From JAHFUS01 sp035689115 (lineage in GTDB: Bacteria; Actinomycetota; Acidimicrobiia; Acidimicrobiales; GCA-2861595): DNA of 64,000 nt. The DNA lies in assembly GCA_035689115.1 (NCBI GenBank), contig DASSMA010000029.1, positions 35,316 through 99,315 of the forward strand, written 5' to 3'. This document shows, piece by piece, positions 7,869-15,903 of the stretch. How positions within the stretch are numbered: position 1 is the stretch's first letter; every line of letters begins with the position of its first letter. The notes beneath the pieces were generated by a model, which was given only the letters and a program-made list of their open reading frames with translations, did no database searches and was not told the origin of the DNA. The translations under genes were made by a program, and so were the position numbers.

Positions 7869-9400
7869 GGGACGGTCCAGTAGCGGTCGCGGAGGAGGCG
7901 CTTGTAGAGCTTGCCGGTGGCGCTGCGGGGGAGCTGGTCCTCGAAGTCGACCGACTTGGGGCACTTGTAGGCGGCCAGTCGCTCCCGGCACCAGGCGATC
8001 AGCTCGGCCTCCAGGGCGGGGCCGGCGGCGGCGGGGTCGGCGGGCTGGACGACCGCCTTGACCGCCTCGCCCAACTCGTCGTGGGGGACGCCGAACACCG
8101 CCACGTCGGCCACCGCCGGGTGGGTGACGAGGACGTCCTCCGCCTCCCGCGGGTAGACGTTCACGCCGCCCGAGATGACGGTGTAGGCGGCCCGGTCGGT
8201 GAGGTACAGGTAGCCGTCGCCGTCGAGGTAGCCGACGTCGCCGAGGGTGGTCCACCCCCGGCCGTCGCGCACCGACGCCGTCTGCTCGGGGTCGTTGTGG
8301 TACTCGAAGTCGGGGCCGCCCTCGAAGTACACGGTGCCGACCTGGCCGGGCGGCAGCTCTTTGCCGTCGGGGTCGAGGATGCGCAGCACCGGCCCGAACA
8401 GCGACCTGCCGACGGTGCCCCGGTGGGCCAGCCACTCCTCGGAGTTGCAGGCCACGTAGCCGTTGCCCTCCGTGCCGGCGTAGTACTCGTGCAGGACCGG
8501 CCCCCACCACTCGATCATCCGCTCCTTCACCTCGACCGGGCAGGGGGCGGCGCCGTGGATGACGCAGCGCAGGCTGGAGACGTCGAAGCGGCGGCGGACC
8601 TCCTCGGGCAGCTTCAGCAGCCGCACGAACATGGTGGGCACCAGCAGGGCATGCGTGACCCGCCGGCGCTCCACGATGCGCAGGAACTCCACGGGGTCGA
8701 AGTGGTCCATGACCACCGCCGTGCCCCCGATGCGGTGGACGGCCATGGTGAACCACAGCGGGGCGGCGTGGTACAGCGGGGCGGGGGAGAGCAGGACGAC
8801 GTCGGGCGTGTAGCCGTACAGGGCCGTGCCGAGGGTGAGCACCGAGTCGTAGCCCTTGGTGCCGAGGGGGATCCGGTCGAGCGCCTTCTTCACGCCCTTG
8901 GGCCGGCCGGTGGTGCCGGAGGAGTAGAGCATGCTCCGCCCCTCGAGGGGATCGGGGAGGGGCTCACCGGCGTAGGCGGCCACCACCTCCTCGTAGGGCT
9001 CGAAGCCGTCGACGGTGCCGCCGACCATGAGGCGCGTGTGGAGGCGGGGAAGCGAGGCCACCGCCTGGGCCGCCTGCTCCCGCAGGGCGTGGGACACGAC
9101 GACGGCTTCGGCGCCGCAGTCGTCGAGGATGTAGGCGGCCTCGCCGGCGGTCAGCTGGGTGCCCACCGGCGTGTAGTAGAGGCCGGTGCGCTGGGGGGCC
9201 CAGGTGGCCTCGAGGTAGGCGAGGTGGTTGTCCATCCACACCGCCATCGACGAGCCCGGACCGAGCCCCCGGTCGGCCAGGAGGCGCGACAGGCGGTTGG
9301 CGCCCCGGTCCAGGGCGGCGTAGGTGAGGACGGCGCCGGCCGGTTCGACCACCAGCGCGGGCCGGTCGGGGGCCTCGGCGGCGTGGGCTCCGGGGTGCAC
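7859..9400 (-). CDS. AMP-forming acyl-CoA synthetase (FadD-like)
   Basis: A 513-residue ANL-superfamily enzyme that adenylates a carboxylic acid and transfers it to CoA. The AMP-binding P-loop is MLYSSGTTGRPKGVKK, the adenine-site motif is HEYYAGTEGNG, the hinge region is YLTDRAAYTVISGGVNVYP, and the catalytic Lys lies in LPRSATGKLYKR near the C-terminus. Length is normal. It is the last gene of a three-gene minus-strand operon, 33 bp after the FAD oxidoreductase, which suggests fatty-acid or polyketide/terpenoid acyl metabolism. Substrate chain length cannot be read from the sequence. The start gives MHPGAHAAEAPDRPA; a slightly different N-terminus is possible. Confidence 0.9.
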   Translation of the reverse strand: MHPGAHAAEAPDRPALVVEPAGAVLTYAALDRGANRLSRLLADRGLGPGSSMAVWMDNHLAYLEATWAPQRTGLYYTPVGTQLTAGEAAYILDDCGAEAVVVSHALREQAAQAVASLPRLHTRLMVGGTVDGFEPYEEVVAAYAGEPLPDPLEGRSMLYSSGTTGRPKGVKKALDRIPLGTKGYDSVLTLGTALYGYTPDVVLLSPAPLYHAAPLWFTMAVHRIGGTAVVMDHFDPVEFLRIVERRRVTHALLVPTMFVRLLKLPEEVRRRFDVSSLRCVIHGAAPCPVEVKERMIEWWGPVLHEYYAGTEGNGYVACNSEEWLAHRGTVGRSLFGPVLRILDPDGKELPPGQVGTVYFEGGPDFEYHNDPEQTASVRDGRGWTTLGDVGYLDGDGYLYLTDRAAYTVISGGVNVYPREAEDVLVTHPAVADVAVFGVPHDELGEAVKAVVQPADPAAAGPALEAELIAWCRERLAAYKCPKSVDFEDQLPRSATGKLYKRLLRDRYWTVPST

Positions 9401-9433
9401 CGGGGGAGGCTATGTGCCGCTGGCGGCGGGCTG

Positions 9434-10846
9434 CTACGCGGCGCCGGCCAGGATCTGCAGCAGCTCGGCCCGGTCGGGGCCGAGCGGCGCGGGCTTGGGC
9501 CGGCTGGCCCGCTGCTGCCACGCGGCCATCACCCGGAGGACGACCTGCGGGTCGCCCAGGGCGGCGTCTGGGGCGTCGAGGAGGTTCCACATGCGCATGA
9601 AGGCGCGGAACACCACGGGGTCCCGGCGGGCGGCGGGGAGCAGCCCGTGGCGCATCACCGAACCCATGTCGGCCCAGCCGTCGTCCTCGGCCTGCTCGCC
9701 GCCGTCGTGGCTGTCCTGGGCCACCGAGGCCGCGTACCACGGCTCGATGGTGGTGCGGGTGGCCTCGGCGAAGGCGAGGGCTCCGGCCTCGGGGTCGTCG
9801 CCCACCACCATGAGCGTGTCGGCCAGCAGCTCGGCGTGGGCCAGGGCCAGCGAGCATCCCCGCCCGTAGAGCGGGTTCGTGCACACCGAGCTGTCGCCCA
9901 CCGCGTAGACGCCGGTGGCCACGGGCCGGCCGTCCACCACGAACCGGCGGAGCCGGTTCACCAGTCCGGCCATGACCTCCACGTCGCCGAGCGGCCGGCA
10001 CCGCCCCGGCTCGACCCAGCGCCGCAGGGCCGGCAGGTGGGCGGCCACCTCGGTGAACGGGCCGGGGCGCAGGACCCGGCGCATCTCGGCGTCGCCGGCG
10101 GCCACGCCGTAGGTGATCGAGAGCGTGCCATTGTCGCCCGGGAACACGGCGTACTTCAGGCAGCCGAGGTCGCCGACCACCAGGCCGTGCTCGGCCGGGT
10201 CGTCGTCCCCGAGCACCTCGTAGAACCGCGAGGAGTACACGATGCCGGTGTCCTGCTCGCACTCGGGCACCGGCGCGGCGCCGGCCTCGGCCAGCCAGCG
10301 GGGGAGCGCCGACCGCCGGCCGGCGGCGTCGACCACCACGTCGGCATTCAACGTGTCGCCGCCGGCGAGCCCGACGCCGGTGACCCGCGGGACGGCGCCG
10401 GCCTCGGCCGTCAGGCCGGCCACGGTGCCGGTGGTCAGCGACACGCCGGCTTGGGCCAGGACCGAGCGGCGCAGGACCCACTCGAAGGTCGTCCGCCGGC
10501 AGGCCAGGCCCACCAGGTCGGCGTCGGCCGGCTCGGGTGCGAGCGGCCGCAGCTCCGGCGGCGGGTGGGCGGTGAAGTCGACCTCGGTGGCGCCGGCCTC
10601 GAACAGGGCGGCGAGAACCTCGGGGTGGCGGTCCCGAAGCACGTTGCGGGCCCGGGCCAGGAAGGCGTGGGAGTGCCGGTGCTGGGGGGCGCCCCGCCGG
10701 TTCCACTGGTCGAACGCCGCCTGGGGCGACGCCGGCATCGGCACGTCGTCGCGCTCGACCACGGTGACGCGGTGCCCCCGGCCGGCGAGGGCCAGGGCCG
10801 TCCCCAGCCCGGCCACCCCCGCACCCACCACGACGATCTCCGCCAT
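9434..10846 (-). CDS. FAD-dependent oxidoreductase/monooxygenase
   Basis: A 470-residue flavoprotein of the geranylgeranyl reductase/PHBH-like superfamily. The FAD-binding Rossmann motif VVVGAGVAGLGTALALAGRG is at the N-terminus followed by VVER, the middle DG-like motif is VVVDAAGRRSALPRWL, and the second FAD site is GVYAVGDSSVCTNPLYGRGC. It probably oxidises or reduces a lipid-like or aromatic substrate; which one is unknown. It lies 25 bp after the glycosylase gene and 33 bp before the acyl-CoA synthetase, so a shared transcript is likely. Confidence 0.8.
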   Translation of the reverse strand: MAEIVVVGAGVAGLGTALALAGRGHRVTVVERDDVPMPASPQAAFDQWNRRGAPQHRHSHAFLARARNVLRDRHPEVLAALFEAGATEVDFTAHPPPELRPLAPEPADADLVGLACRRTTFEWVLRRSVLAQAGVSLTTGTVAGLTAEAGAVPRVTGVGLAGGDTLNADVVVDAAGRRSALPRWLAEAGAAPVPECEQDTGIVYSSRFYEVLGDDDPAEHGLVVGDLGCLKYAVFPGDNGTLSITYGVAAGDAEMRRVLRPGPFTEVAAHLPALRRWVEPGRCRPLGDVEVMAGLVNRLRRFVVDGRPVATGVYAVGDSSVCTNPLYGRGCSLALAHAELLADTLMVVGDDPEAGALAFAEATRTTIEPWYAASVAQDSHDGGEQAEDDGWADMGSVMRHGLLPAARRDPVVFRAFMRMWNLLDAPDAALGDPQVVLRVMAAWQQRASRPKPAPLGPDRAELLQILAGAA

Positions 10847-10871
10847 CGCCGGACACGGTAGATGGCGCGGA

Positions 10872-11765
10872 TCACATCCCGGTGATCGCGCGGACCTCCA
10901 GCCGGGGACCGAACCGGGGCTCGTGGATCACGCCGGCGTCGATGAGGCGGACGACCCGGCCACGGTGGCCGGCGAAGGGCTCCAGCAGCTCCAGCATCCG
11001 GGCGTCGTCGCCCCTCGGCTCGCCGGCCAGCGCCCACGACACCTGGTGGGAGAGGTGGAAGTCGCCGACCGGAACGGCGTCGGCGTCGCCCAGGGCCACC
11101 AGCCCCACCTCCGCTGCCGTCCACGGGCCGATGCCGGGGACGGCCTGCAGGCGCCGGCGGGCGTCGTCCGGCGCCATGGCGACCGCCTCCTCCAGGCGGG
11201 GGGCGACGGCCGCCGCCCGGCGCACGGTGTCGGCCCGCTTGCGCTCCACGCCCCAGGGGTGGAAGGCCCACGACGGCGTGGCGGCCAGTTGCGCCGGGGC
11301 GGGTGGCAGCAGCAGGCCGGCGTCGCCCGCCGGCCCCGGCGCCGGCTCGCCCAGCGCCCGCACCAGCGCCCGCCACCCTCGCTTGGCCTCCAGCCCGGTG
11401 ACCTTCTGGGCCAGGACCACCGGCACCAGCGCCTCGAGCACGGCCCGGCTGTGCGGGATGCGCAGGCCGGGGAAGCGGCGGGCCAGGCCGGCGACGACCG
11501 GGTGGGCGGGACGGAACCCCTCGTCGTCGTCGAAGGCGCCCACCAGGTCGGGGGCGGCGTCGAGGGCCCAGCCGGCGCCGGCTCCCCAGGCCCGGGCCGT
11601 CACCTCGTCGCCGGCGACCCGCAGCTGCAGGGTGGCCGGGCCCTCGGGCGTCCGCGTCGCCCGCCAGGCGCCGTCGGCCCGCAGCCACAGGGTGGGGTCG
11701 CCCCGGCCGTGCACCATCGGGCCGAGGGTGAGGCGGAGGTGCACGGGGCGGGACACCCGGAACAC
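10872..11765 (-). CDS. AlkA-like DNA-3-methyladenine/HhH-GPD glycosylase
   Basis: A base-excision repair glycosylase of about 297 residues. The HhH-GPD core shows in LVPVVLAQKVTGLEAKRGW, then RLQAVPGIGPWTAAEVGLVA (hairpin-helix-hairpin) and VPVGDFHLSHQV with the catalytic Asp. An N-terminal AlkA_N-like region precedes it. The GTG at 11765 is chosen because GGAGGAG sits 9 bases upstream; a GTG six codons earlier also fits. It is first in the operon with the FAD enzyme and acyl-CoA synthetase, an odd functional mix. Divergent from tyrS. Confidence 0.8.
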   Translation of the reverse strand: MFRVSRPVHLRLTLGPMVHGRGDPTLWLRADGAWRATRTPEGPATLQLRVAGDEVTARAWGAGAGWALDAAPDLVGAFDDDEGFRPAHPVVAGLARRFPGLRIPHSRAVLEALVPVVLAQKVTGLEAKRGWRALVRALGEPAPGPAGDAGLLLPPAPAQLAATPSWAFHPWGVERKRADTVRRAAAVAPRLEEAVAMAPDDARRRLQAVPGIGPWTAAEVGLVALGDADAVPVGDFHLSHQVSWALAGEPRGDDARMLELLEPFAGHRGRVVRLIDAGVIHEPRFGPRLEVRAITGM

Positions 11766-11831
11766 CCGCTCCCGCTCCTCCACGAATGTGGATGGTAGGG
11801 CGGCGCGAGGGCGTGGCAGGCTGCCCGGGCC

Positions 11832-13106
11832 ATGCCGACGCTGTCCGAGGACCTCGCCTTCCGCGACCTGATCCACCAGGTCACCGACGACTCGCTGCTT
11901 CCCCTCATCGACAAGGGCGGCCTCACCGTCTACGCCGGCTTCGACCCGTCGGCGGCCAGCCTCCAGCTCGGCAACCTGGTGGGCGTGCTGAACCTGGTCC
12001 GGTTCCAGCGGGCCGGCCACCGGCCCATCGCCCTCGCCGGCGGCGGCACCGGCATGGTGGGCGACCCGAGCGGCAAGTCCGAGGAGCGGTCGCTGCTCCA
12101 GGCCGAGCAGCTGGCGGCCAACGTGGCCGGCATCCGCGCCCAGCTCGAGCGGTTCCTCGACTTCGACGCCGGCGCCCTGCTGGTCGACAACGGGGACTGG
12201 CTGTGGAAGGTGGGCCTGCTGGAGTTCCTCCGGGACGTGGGCAAGCACTTCACCGTCAACGCCATGATCGCCCGGGAGTCGGTGAAGGCCCGCCTCGAAG
12301 GGCGCGAGCAGGGGATCTCCTACACCGAGTTCAGCTACATGCTCCTCCAGGCCTACGACTACCTCCAGTTGTTCGACCTCCACGGGTGCCGGCTCCAGCT
12401 GGGCGGCAGCGACCAGTGGGGCAACATCGTGTCGGGCGTCGACCTCATCCGGCGGCTGCGGGGCGAGGAGGTGCACGCCCTCACCACGCCGTTGTTGGTG
12501 GACGGGCAGGGCCGCAAGATGGGCAAGACGGAGACGGGCACCATCTGGCTCGACGCCGGGCGCACCAGCCCCTACCGGCTTTACCAGTACCTGCTGAACA
12601 CGGTCGACGAACGGGTTCCGGCCTACCTGCGCGCCCTCACCCTGCTTCCCGCCGAGCGGATCGAGGAGCTCGACGCGGCGTTGGCCGAGCACCCCGAGCG
12701 TCGCGAAGCCCAGCGGGCCCTGGCCCGGGAGGTGGTCGTGCTGGTGCACGGCGAGGCGGAGGCCGAGGGCGCCGAGCGGGCCGGCCGGGCGCTGTTCGGC
12801 GAAGAGGTCGCAAGCCTCGACGAGCCCACCCTCCTCGCCGTGTTCGCCGAGGCGCCGTCCACCACCGTCGCCCGCACCGAGCTGGGCGGCGAGGGGCTGC
12901 TGCTGGTGGAGGCGCTGGCCCGCTCCGGGCTCTCGCCGTCACGCTCGGCCGCCCGCACCGCCGTGCAGCAGGGTGGCGCCTACGTGAACAACCGCCGGGC
13001 CGAGGGCATCGACCGCCGCCTCACCGCCGCCGACCTCCTGCACGAACGCTACGTGGTGCTGCGCCGGGGCCGGCGGGAGCACCACCTGCTGCGCGTGGAG
13101 AGTTGA
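11832..13106 (+). CDS. tyrS: Tyrosyl-tRNA synthetase
   Basis: A 424-residue class I aminoacyl-tRNA synthetase that charges tRNA-Tyr. The catalytic domain begins LTVYAGFDPSAASLQLGNLV (HIGH-equivalent SLQLGN), contains LQLGGSDQWGN for tyrosine/ATP binding, and has the KMSKS-equivalent KMGKT at residues 229-233. The C-terminal S4 RNA-binding domain (LSPSRSAARTAVQQGGAYVN, then HERYVVLRRGRR) is complete. Only 66 bp separate it from the divergent glycosylase gene, too short for a T-box leader. Housekeeping gene of normal length. Confidence 0.97.
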   Translation: MPTLSEDLAFRDLIHQVTDDSLLPLIDKGGLTVYAGFDPSAASLQLGNLVGVLNLVRFQRAGHRPIALAGGGTGMVGDPSGKSEERSLLQAEQLAANVAGIRAQLERFLDFDAGALLVDNGDWLWKVGLLEFLRDVGKHFTVNAMIARESVKARLEGREQGISYTEFSYMLLQAYDYLQLFDLHGCRLQLGGSDQWGNIVSGVDLIRRLRGEEVHALTTPLLVDGQGRKMGKTETGTIWLDAGRTSPYRLYQYLLNTVDERVPAYLRALTLLPAERIEELDAALAEHPERREAQRALAREVVVLVHGEAEAEGAERAGRALFGEEVASLDEPTLLAVFAEAPSTTVARTELGGEGLLLVEALARSGLSPSRSAARTAVQQGGAYVNNRRAEGIDRRLTAADLLHERYVVLRRGRREHHLLRVES

Positions 13107-13126
13107 GGGGCCGTCAAGCTCGTCGA

Positions 13127-13156
13127 GCAAGCTCCGCTTGCGAGGCGAAACGCCTC
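13127..13156. terminator. Two adjacent hairpins between convergent tyrS and a membrane-anchor gene
   Basis: First hairpin: GCAAGC (13127-13132) with GCTTGC (13136-13141), loop TCC. Second: GAGGCG (13142-13147) with CGCCTC (13151-13156), loop AAA, reaching into the stop of the convergent gene. The first hairpin closely resembles the one at 61884-61898. Confidence 0.65.
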
Positions 13157-13769
13157 ACTTGATGGCGTTCACCGTGCAGTTGGCCTGCTGGCCGGAGGTG
13201 AAGTAGGTGAACTGCGTGAAGGTGGCGCCGGTGTAACGCTGGGCGGTGGTGAGCTTGTCGGACGTGAAGCTGTGGCTGCTTCCCGGGTCGATCACCACGC
13301 CGGCGGTGGCGAAGTGCACCGTCTTGGTCTCGGTGGGATAGGTGATCGTGAGGGTGATGTCGGCCACCTCGATGGGCTGCGACACGCTGTTGGTGACCAC
13401 CGCCTCGGGGATGAACGACGAGCTGATGGCGTCGGTGGTGAGGTCCTTGGCGTTGAACACCACGCCGGCCTGACCGGTGCCGCAGGCGGCCACCACGCCG
13501 GTGGTGGTCGTGGCCTTCGCCGTGGTGGTGGTGGTCTTCGCCGTGGTGGTGGTGGTCTTGGCCGTGGTGGAGGTGGTGGAGGCCGCCGGCGCCACCGTGG
13601 TGGTCACCGCCACCGTGGTGGTCGTGTCCTCGAACTCGGTGGACGCCGTGGTCGACGTGCTCGACGCCGAGTCGTCGCTCCCACTGTCGCTGTTCAGGAC
13701 GACGAACACCCCGACGCCCACGCCGATGACCAGTAGTGCGATGACGATGATGCCGACCCGGTTCTTCAC
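13155..13769 (-). CDS. Membrane-anchored exported protein with Thr-rich linker
   Basis: A 204-residue protein of unknown function. The N-terminal anchor is VGIIVIALLVIGVGVGVFVV, followed by an acidic/Ser patch and a long Thr-rich linker (runs of TTTTTAK) up to about residue 95, and then a compact beta-rich outer domain with two cysteines (AACGTG and QANCTV) that could form a disulfide. GTG at 13769 directly precedes the anchor; the longer upstream frame lacks conserved features. Folds with a lone-beta DUF4352-like look are common in this position, but I do not recognise the family. Its own start is 55 bp from the HIT gene stop. Confidence 0.7.
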   Translation of the reverse strand: MKNRVGIIVIALLVIGVGVGVFVVLNSDSGSDDSASSTSTTASTEFEDTTTTVAVTTTVAPAASTTSTTAKTTTTTAKTTTTTAKATTTTGVVAACGTGQAGVVFNAKDLTTDAISSSFIPEAVVTNSVSQPIEVADITLTITYPTETKTVHFATAGVVIDPGSSHSFTSDKLTTAQRYTGATFTQFTYFTSGQQANCTVNAIK

Positions 13770-13824
13770 GGGCCCAATGGTGGCACCTGGCGGGTCCCGG
13801 CGTCCGGTTCTTCCGGGGCAAATG

Positions 13825-14238
13825 TCATCGGATCTGGGCGCGGATGCGGGCGGCCACGGCGTCCGCCTCGCCCTCCTGGTAGCGGGTGCGGGGCCAGAAG
13901 AACCCCCGCAGGCCGTCGCCCTTGGTCCTCGGCACCACATGGACGTGGAGGTGCGGGACGCTCTGGCTCACCACGTTGTTGACGGCGACGAAGGTGCCCT
14001 GGGCCCCCATGGCCGCCGTCACCGCCCCCGCCAGCCGCTGCACGGCCGTGAAGAGGCCGGCCATGTCGCCGGCCGGCAGGTCGAGGAGGGTGCCGTGGTG
14101 GCGCCGGGGCACGACGAGCACGTGGCCCGGGAACAGGGGACGCACGTCGAGGAAGGCGAGCACCTCCGGCTCGTCGAGGACCAGGGCGGCGGGCACCGAG
14201 CCGGCCGCGATGGCGCAGAAGGTGCAGTCCACCGTCAC
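13825..14238 (-). CDS. HIT-family nucleotide hydrolase
   Basis: A 137-residue histidine-triad protein that hydrolyses dinucleotide polyphosphates or nucleoside phosphoramidates. The N-terminal CTFCAIAAGSVPA, the substrate-pocket FPGHVLVVPRRHH and the catalytic triad HLHVHVVPR are all present. Length is typical of bacterial HIT/HinT proteins. ATG gives MTVDCTFC. Divergent from the DUF3151 gene across 26 bp. Confidence 0.92.
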   Translation of the reverse strand: MTVDCTFCAIAAGSVPAALVLDEPEVLAFLDVRPLFPGHVLVVPRRHHGTLLDLPAGDMAGLFTAVQRLAGAVTAAMGAQGTFVAVNNVVSQSVPHLHVHVVPRTKGDGLRGFFWPRTRYQEGEADAVAARIRAQIR

Positions 14239-14251
14239 GGGGCGGCGAGCC

Positions 14252-14257
14252 TACGAT
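14252..14257 (+). promoter_or_regulatory. -10 hexamer TACGAT of a leaderless promoter
   Basis: The hexamer ends 7 bp before the GTG at 14265 and no ribosome site is present, so transcription should start at or next to the start codon. Confidence 0.45.
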
Positions 14258-14264
14258 TCCCGGC

Positions 14265-14705
14265 GTGCCCGAGTCGCCCGTCAACCTCGGCTCCGGCCTC
14301 CCGGAGACCGTCCTGCCGCCCCCGCCGCCTGAGGCCGCCGCCCGCCTGGAGGCGGCCCTGGCCGAACCGCCGGAGCGCCGCCGCGACGCGGTGGCGGCGG
14401 TGGCCGCCACATTTCCCCGGTTCCTGGACGCCTGGGCCGGCCTCGGGGAGCTGGCCCGCGACGACGTGGAGGCCTACGCCTACTTCCGGGTCGGCTACCA
14501 CCGCGGCCTCGACGCCCTGCGGGGGGCCGGCTGGAGGGGCTCGGGCTACGTGCGGTGGGCCCGGCCCACGAACCTCGGCTTCCTCCGCTCCCTGGCCGGG
14601 CTCCGCCACGCCGCCGCCGCCATCGGCGAGGCCGACGAGGAGGAGCGGTGCCGGCTGTTCCTCCGCCAGCTGGACCCCGAGTGGCGGGAGCAGCCCGGGG
14701 CGTAG
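14265..14705 (+). CDS. DUF3151 family protein
   Basis: A 146-residue actinobacterial protein of the DUF3151 type. Recognisable parts are LGSGLPETVLPPPPPEAAAR at the N-terminus, DVEAYAYFRVGYHRGLDALR in the middle, the signature RWARPTNLGFLRSLAGLRHA and the end IGEADEEERCRLFLRQLDPE. The all-helical C-terminus is TPR-like. No biochemical function is known. GTG at 14265 is set by a -10 element 7 bp upstream. Confidence 0.8.
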   Translation: MPESPVNLGSGLPETVLPPPPPEAAARLEAALAEPPERRRDAVAAVAATFPRFLDAWAGLGELARDDVEAYAYFRVGYHRGLDALRGAGWRGSGYVRWARPTNLGFLRSLAGLRHAAAAIGEADEEERCRLFLRQLDPEWREQPGA

Positions 14706-14738
14706 CCTCGTCCCCGCCCCCAAGCGCGAGGAGGAGCC

Positions 14739-15119
14739 ATGGCGTTGAACCTGAACAACATCATGCTGGGGTCGGAGGACCCCAAGCGGCTGGCCGATTT
14801 CTACGCCGGCGTCCTGGGCACCCCGAACCCCGACTGGAGCGACGAGGCGAACGGCTGGTTCGGCTTCCGCGCCGGTGACGGCAGCCTGGCCATTGGCCCC
14901 CACAGCGAGGTGAAGGGCCGTAACGAGCAACCAGGCCGCATCCTGCTCAACTTCTCGACCTCCGACGTGAAGAGCGAGTTCGAGCGCATCGAGGCGCTCG
15001 GTGCCGAGGTGGTCGCCGAGCCGTACGAGCCGGGCGGCGGCATGGTGATGTGCACCTTCGCCGATCCCGACGGCAACTACTTCCAGCTGGCGACACCGTG
15101 GGAGCCGGGGCCGGCGTAG
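14739..15119 (+). CDS. Glyoxalase/VOC-superfamily protein
   Basis: A 126-residue vicinal-oxygen-chelate protein. Two beta-alpha-beta-beta-beta modules are seen: NNIMLGSEDPKRLADFYAGV and the second module with MVMCTFADPDGNYFQLA. The ATG follows GAGGAGGAGCC, an excellent ribosome site. Many such single-domain proteins bind small molecules or act as resistance or dioxygenase-like enzymes; the substrate cannot be told. Only one metal-ligand-like Glu/His set is visible, so catalysis is not assured. Confidence 0.85.
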   Translation: MALNLNNIMLGSEDPKRLADFYAGVLGTPNPDWSDEANGWFGFRAGDGSLAIGPHSEVKGRNEQPGRILLNFSTSDVKSEFERIEALGAEVVAEPYEPGGGMVMCTFADPDGNYFQLATPWEPGPA

Positions 15120-15160
15120 GCGGCTGCCGGCCTTCGGCGCCGGGGAGGAACGCAGGTCCG

Positions 15161-15589
15161 GTGGGCCGCCTGGCGCGGAACACCCACAGGATGATCAAGG
15201 CCCACGCCGCGCGCGGCGACGAACTGGCGAGCCGCGGAGATTTCTCCGGCGCCCTCCACGCCTACAACGACGGCTGGCGCCTGCTCCCCGACCCGAAGGA
15301 GGACTGGGACGCGGCCACCTGGCTCCTGGGCTCGATCGCCGACGTGTCGTTCCAGGCCGGCTGGTACACGAACGCCCGTCGCGCCCTCGACTTCGTCATG
15401 TACTGCCCGAATGCCATTGGCAACCCGTTCCTGCACCTCCGCCGCGGCCAGGTCCTGTTCGAGCAGGGCGAGTACGACGGTGCGGCCGATGAGCTCATCC
15501 GTGCGTACATGGGCGGGGGACCCGAGATCTTCGAAAGCGACGATCCCAAGTACCTCGCCTTCCTCCGGACCCGGGCGATCCTGCCCTGA
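15161..15589 (+). CDS. TPR-like helical protein
   Basis: A 142-residue helical protein with TPR-type pairs: AARGDELASRGDFSGALHAY, then WLLGSIADVSFQAGWYTNAR, then LRRGQVLFEQGEYDGAADEL. It ends AYMGGGPEIFESDDPKYLAF. This pattern resembles small tetratricopeptide proteins found beside polymorphic toxins as immunity proteins, but no toxin is next to it here, so that is only a possibility. GTG at 15161 is chosen for GGGGAGGAA about 11 bases upstream; ATG at 15191 is the alternative. Confidence 0.65.
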   Translation: MGRLARNTHRMIKAHAARGDELASRGDFSGALHAYNDGWRLLPDPKEDWDAATWLLGSIADVSFQAGWYTNARRALDFVMYCPNAIGNPFLHLRRGQVLFEQGEYDGAADELIRAYMGGGPEIFESDDPKYLAFLRTRAILP

Positions 15590-15890
15590 GCACCTTCGGT
15601 CACGGGGCCGCAGGCGTGGGCTCGCCCGCCGGGCGACGGGCCGACGGCCGCCCCGCTCCTGCAGTAGGTCGTCCGCCGGGCGGCCTGGCGCCAGCTGAGA
15701 GTGAGCGCCTCCGCGAACGGTCGTGGCCGGCGATTCGGGGGTGGCGCCATCACCGGGCACGGCGAGCTGGCCCTCACCCACGGGCGCTCCCTCTGGACCC
15801 GGCGGCTCGGGACGCTGAGCCAACACCCTCGGGGCGGCTTCGGTGCGCCGGGCACCCGAACACCCGTTCGCTGTTAACCCACCCCACTGG
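15590..15890. other. 300-bp stretch with no recognised gene
   Basis: Between the TPR gene and the HNH gene I find no frame with a recognisable product and no clear hairpin. Base composition is slightly lower in GC towards the right end, near the promoter of the next gene. It may be the left border of the HNH gene's insertion. Confidence 0.5.
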
Positions 15891-15896
15891 TAGAAT
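15891..15896 (+). promoter_or_regulatory. -10 hexamer TAGAAT of a leaderless promoter
   Basis: TAGAAT lies 7 bp before the ATG at 15904, with no ribosome site between. A second in-frame ATG at 15895 lies inside the hexamer itself and is therefore unlikely to be transcribed. Confidence 0.55.
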
Positions 15897-15903
15897 GAGT
15901 GGC

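Noticed and set aside
11766..11831. T-box riboswitch upstream of tyrS
   Set aside because: Only 66 bp lie between the divergent genes, with no T-box core or specifier loop visible.
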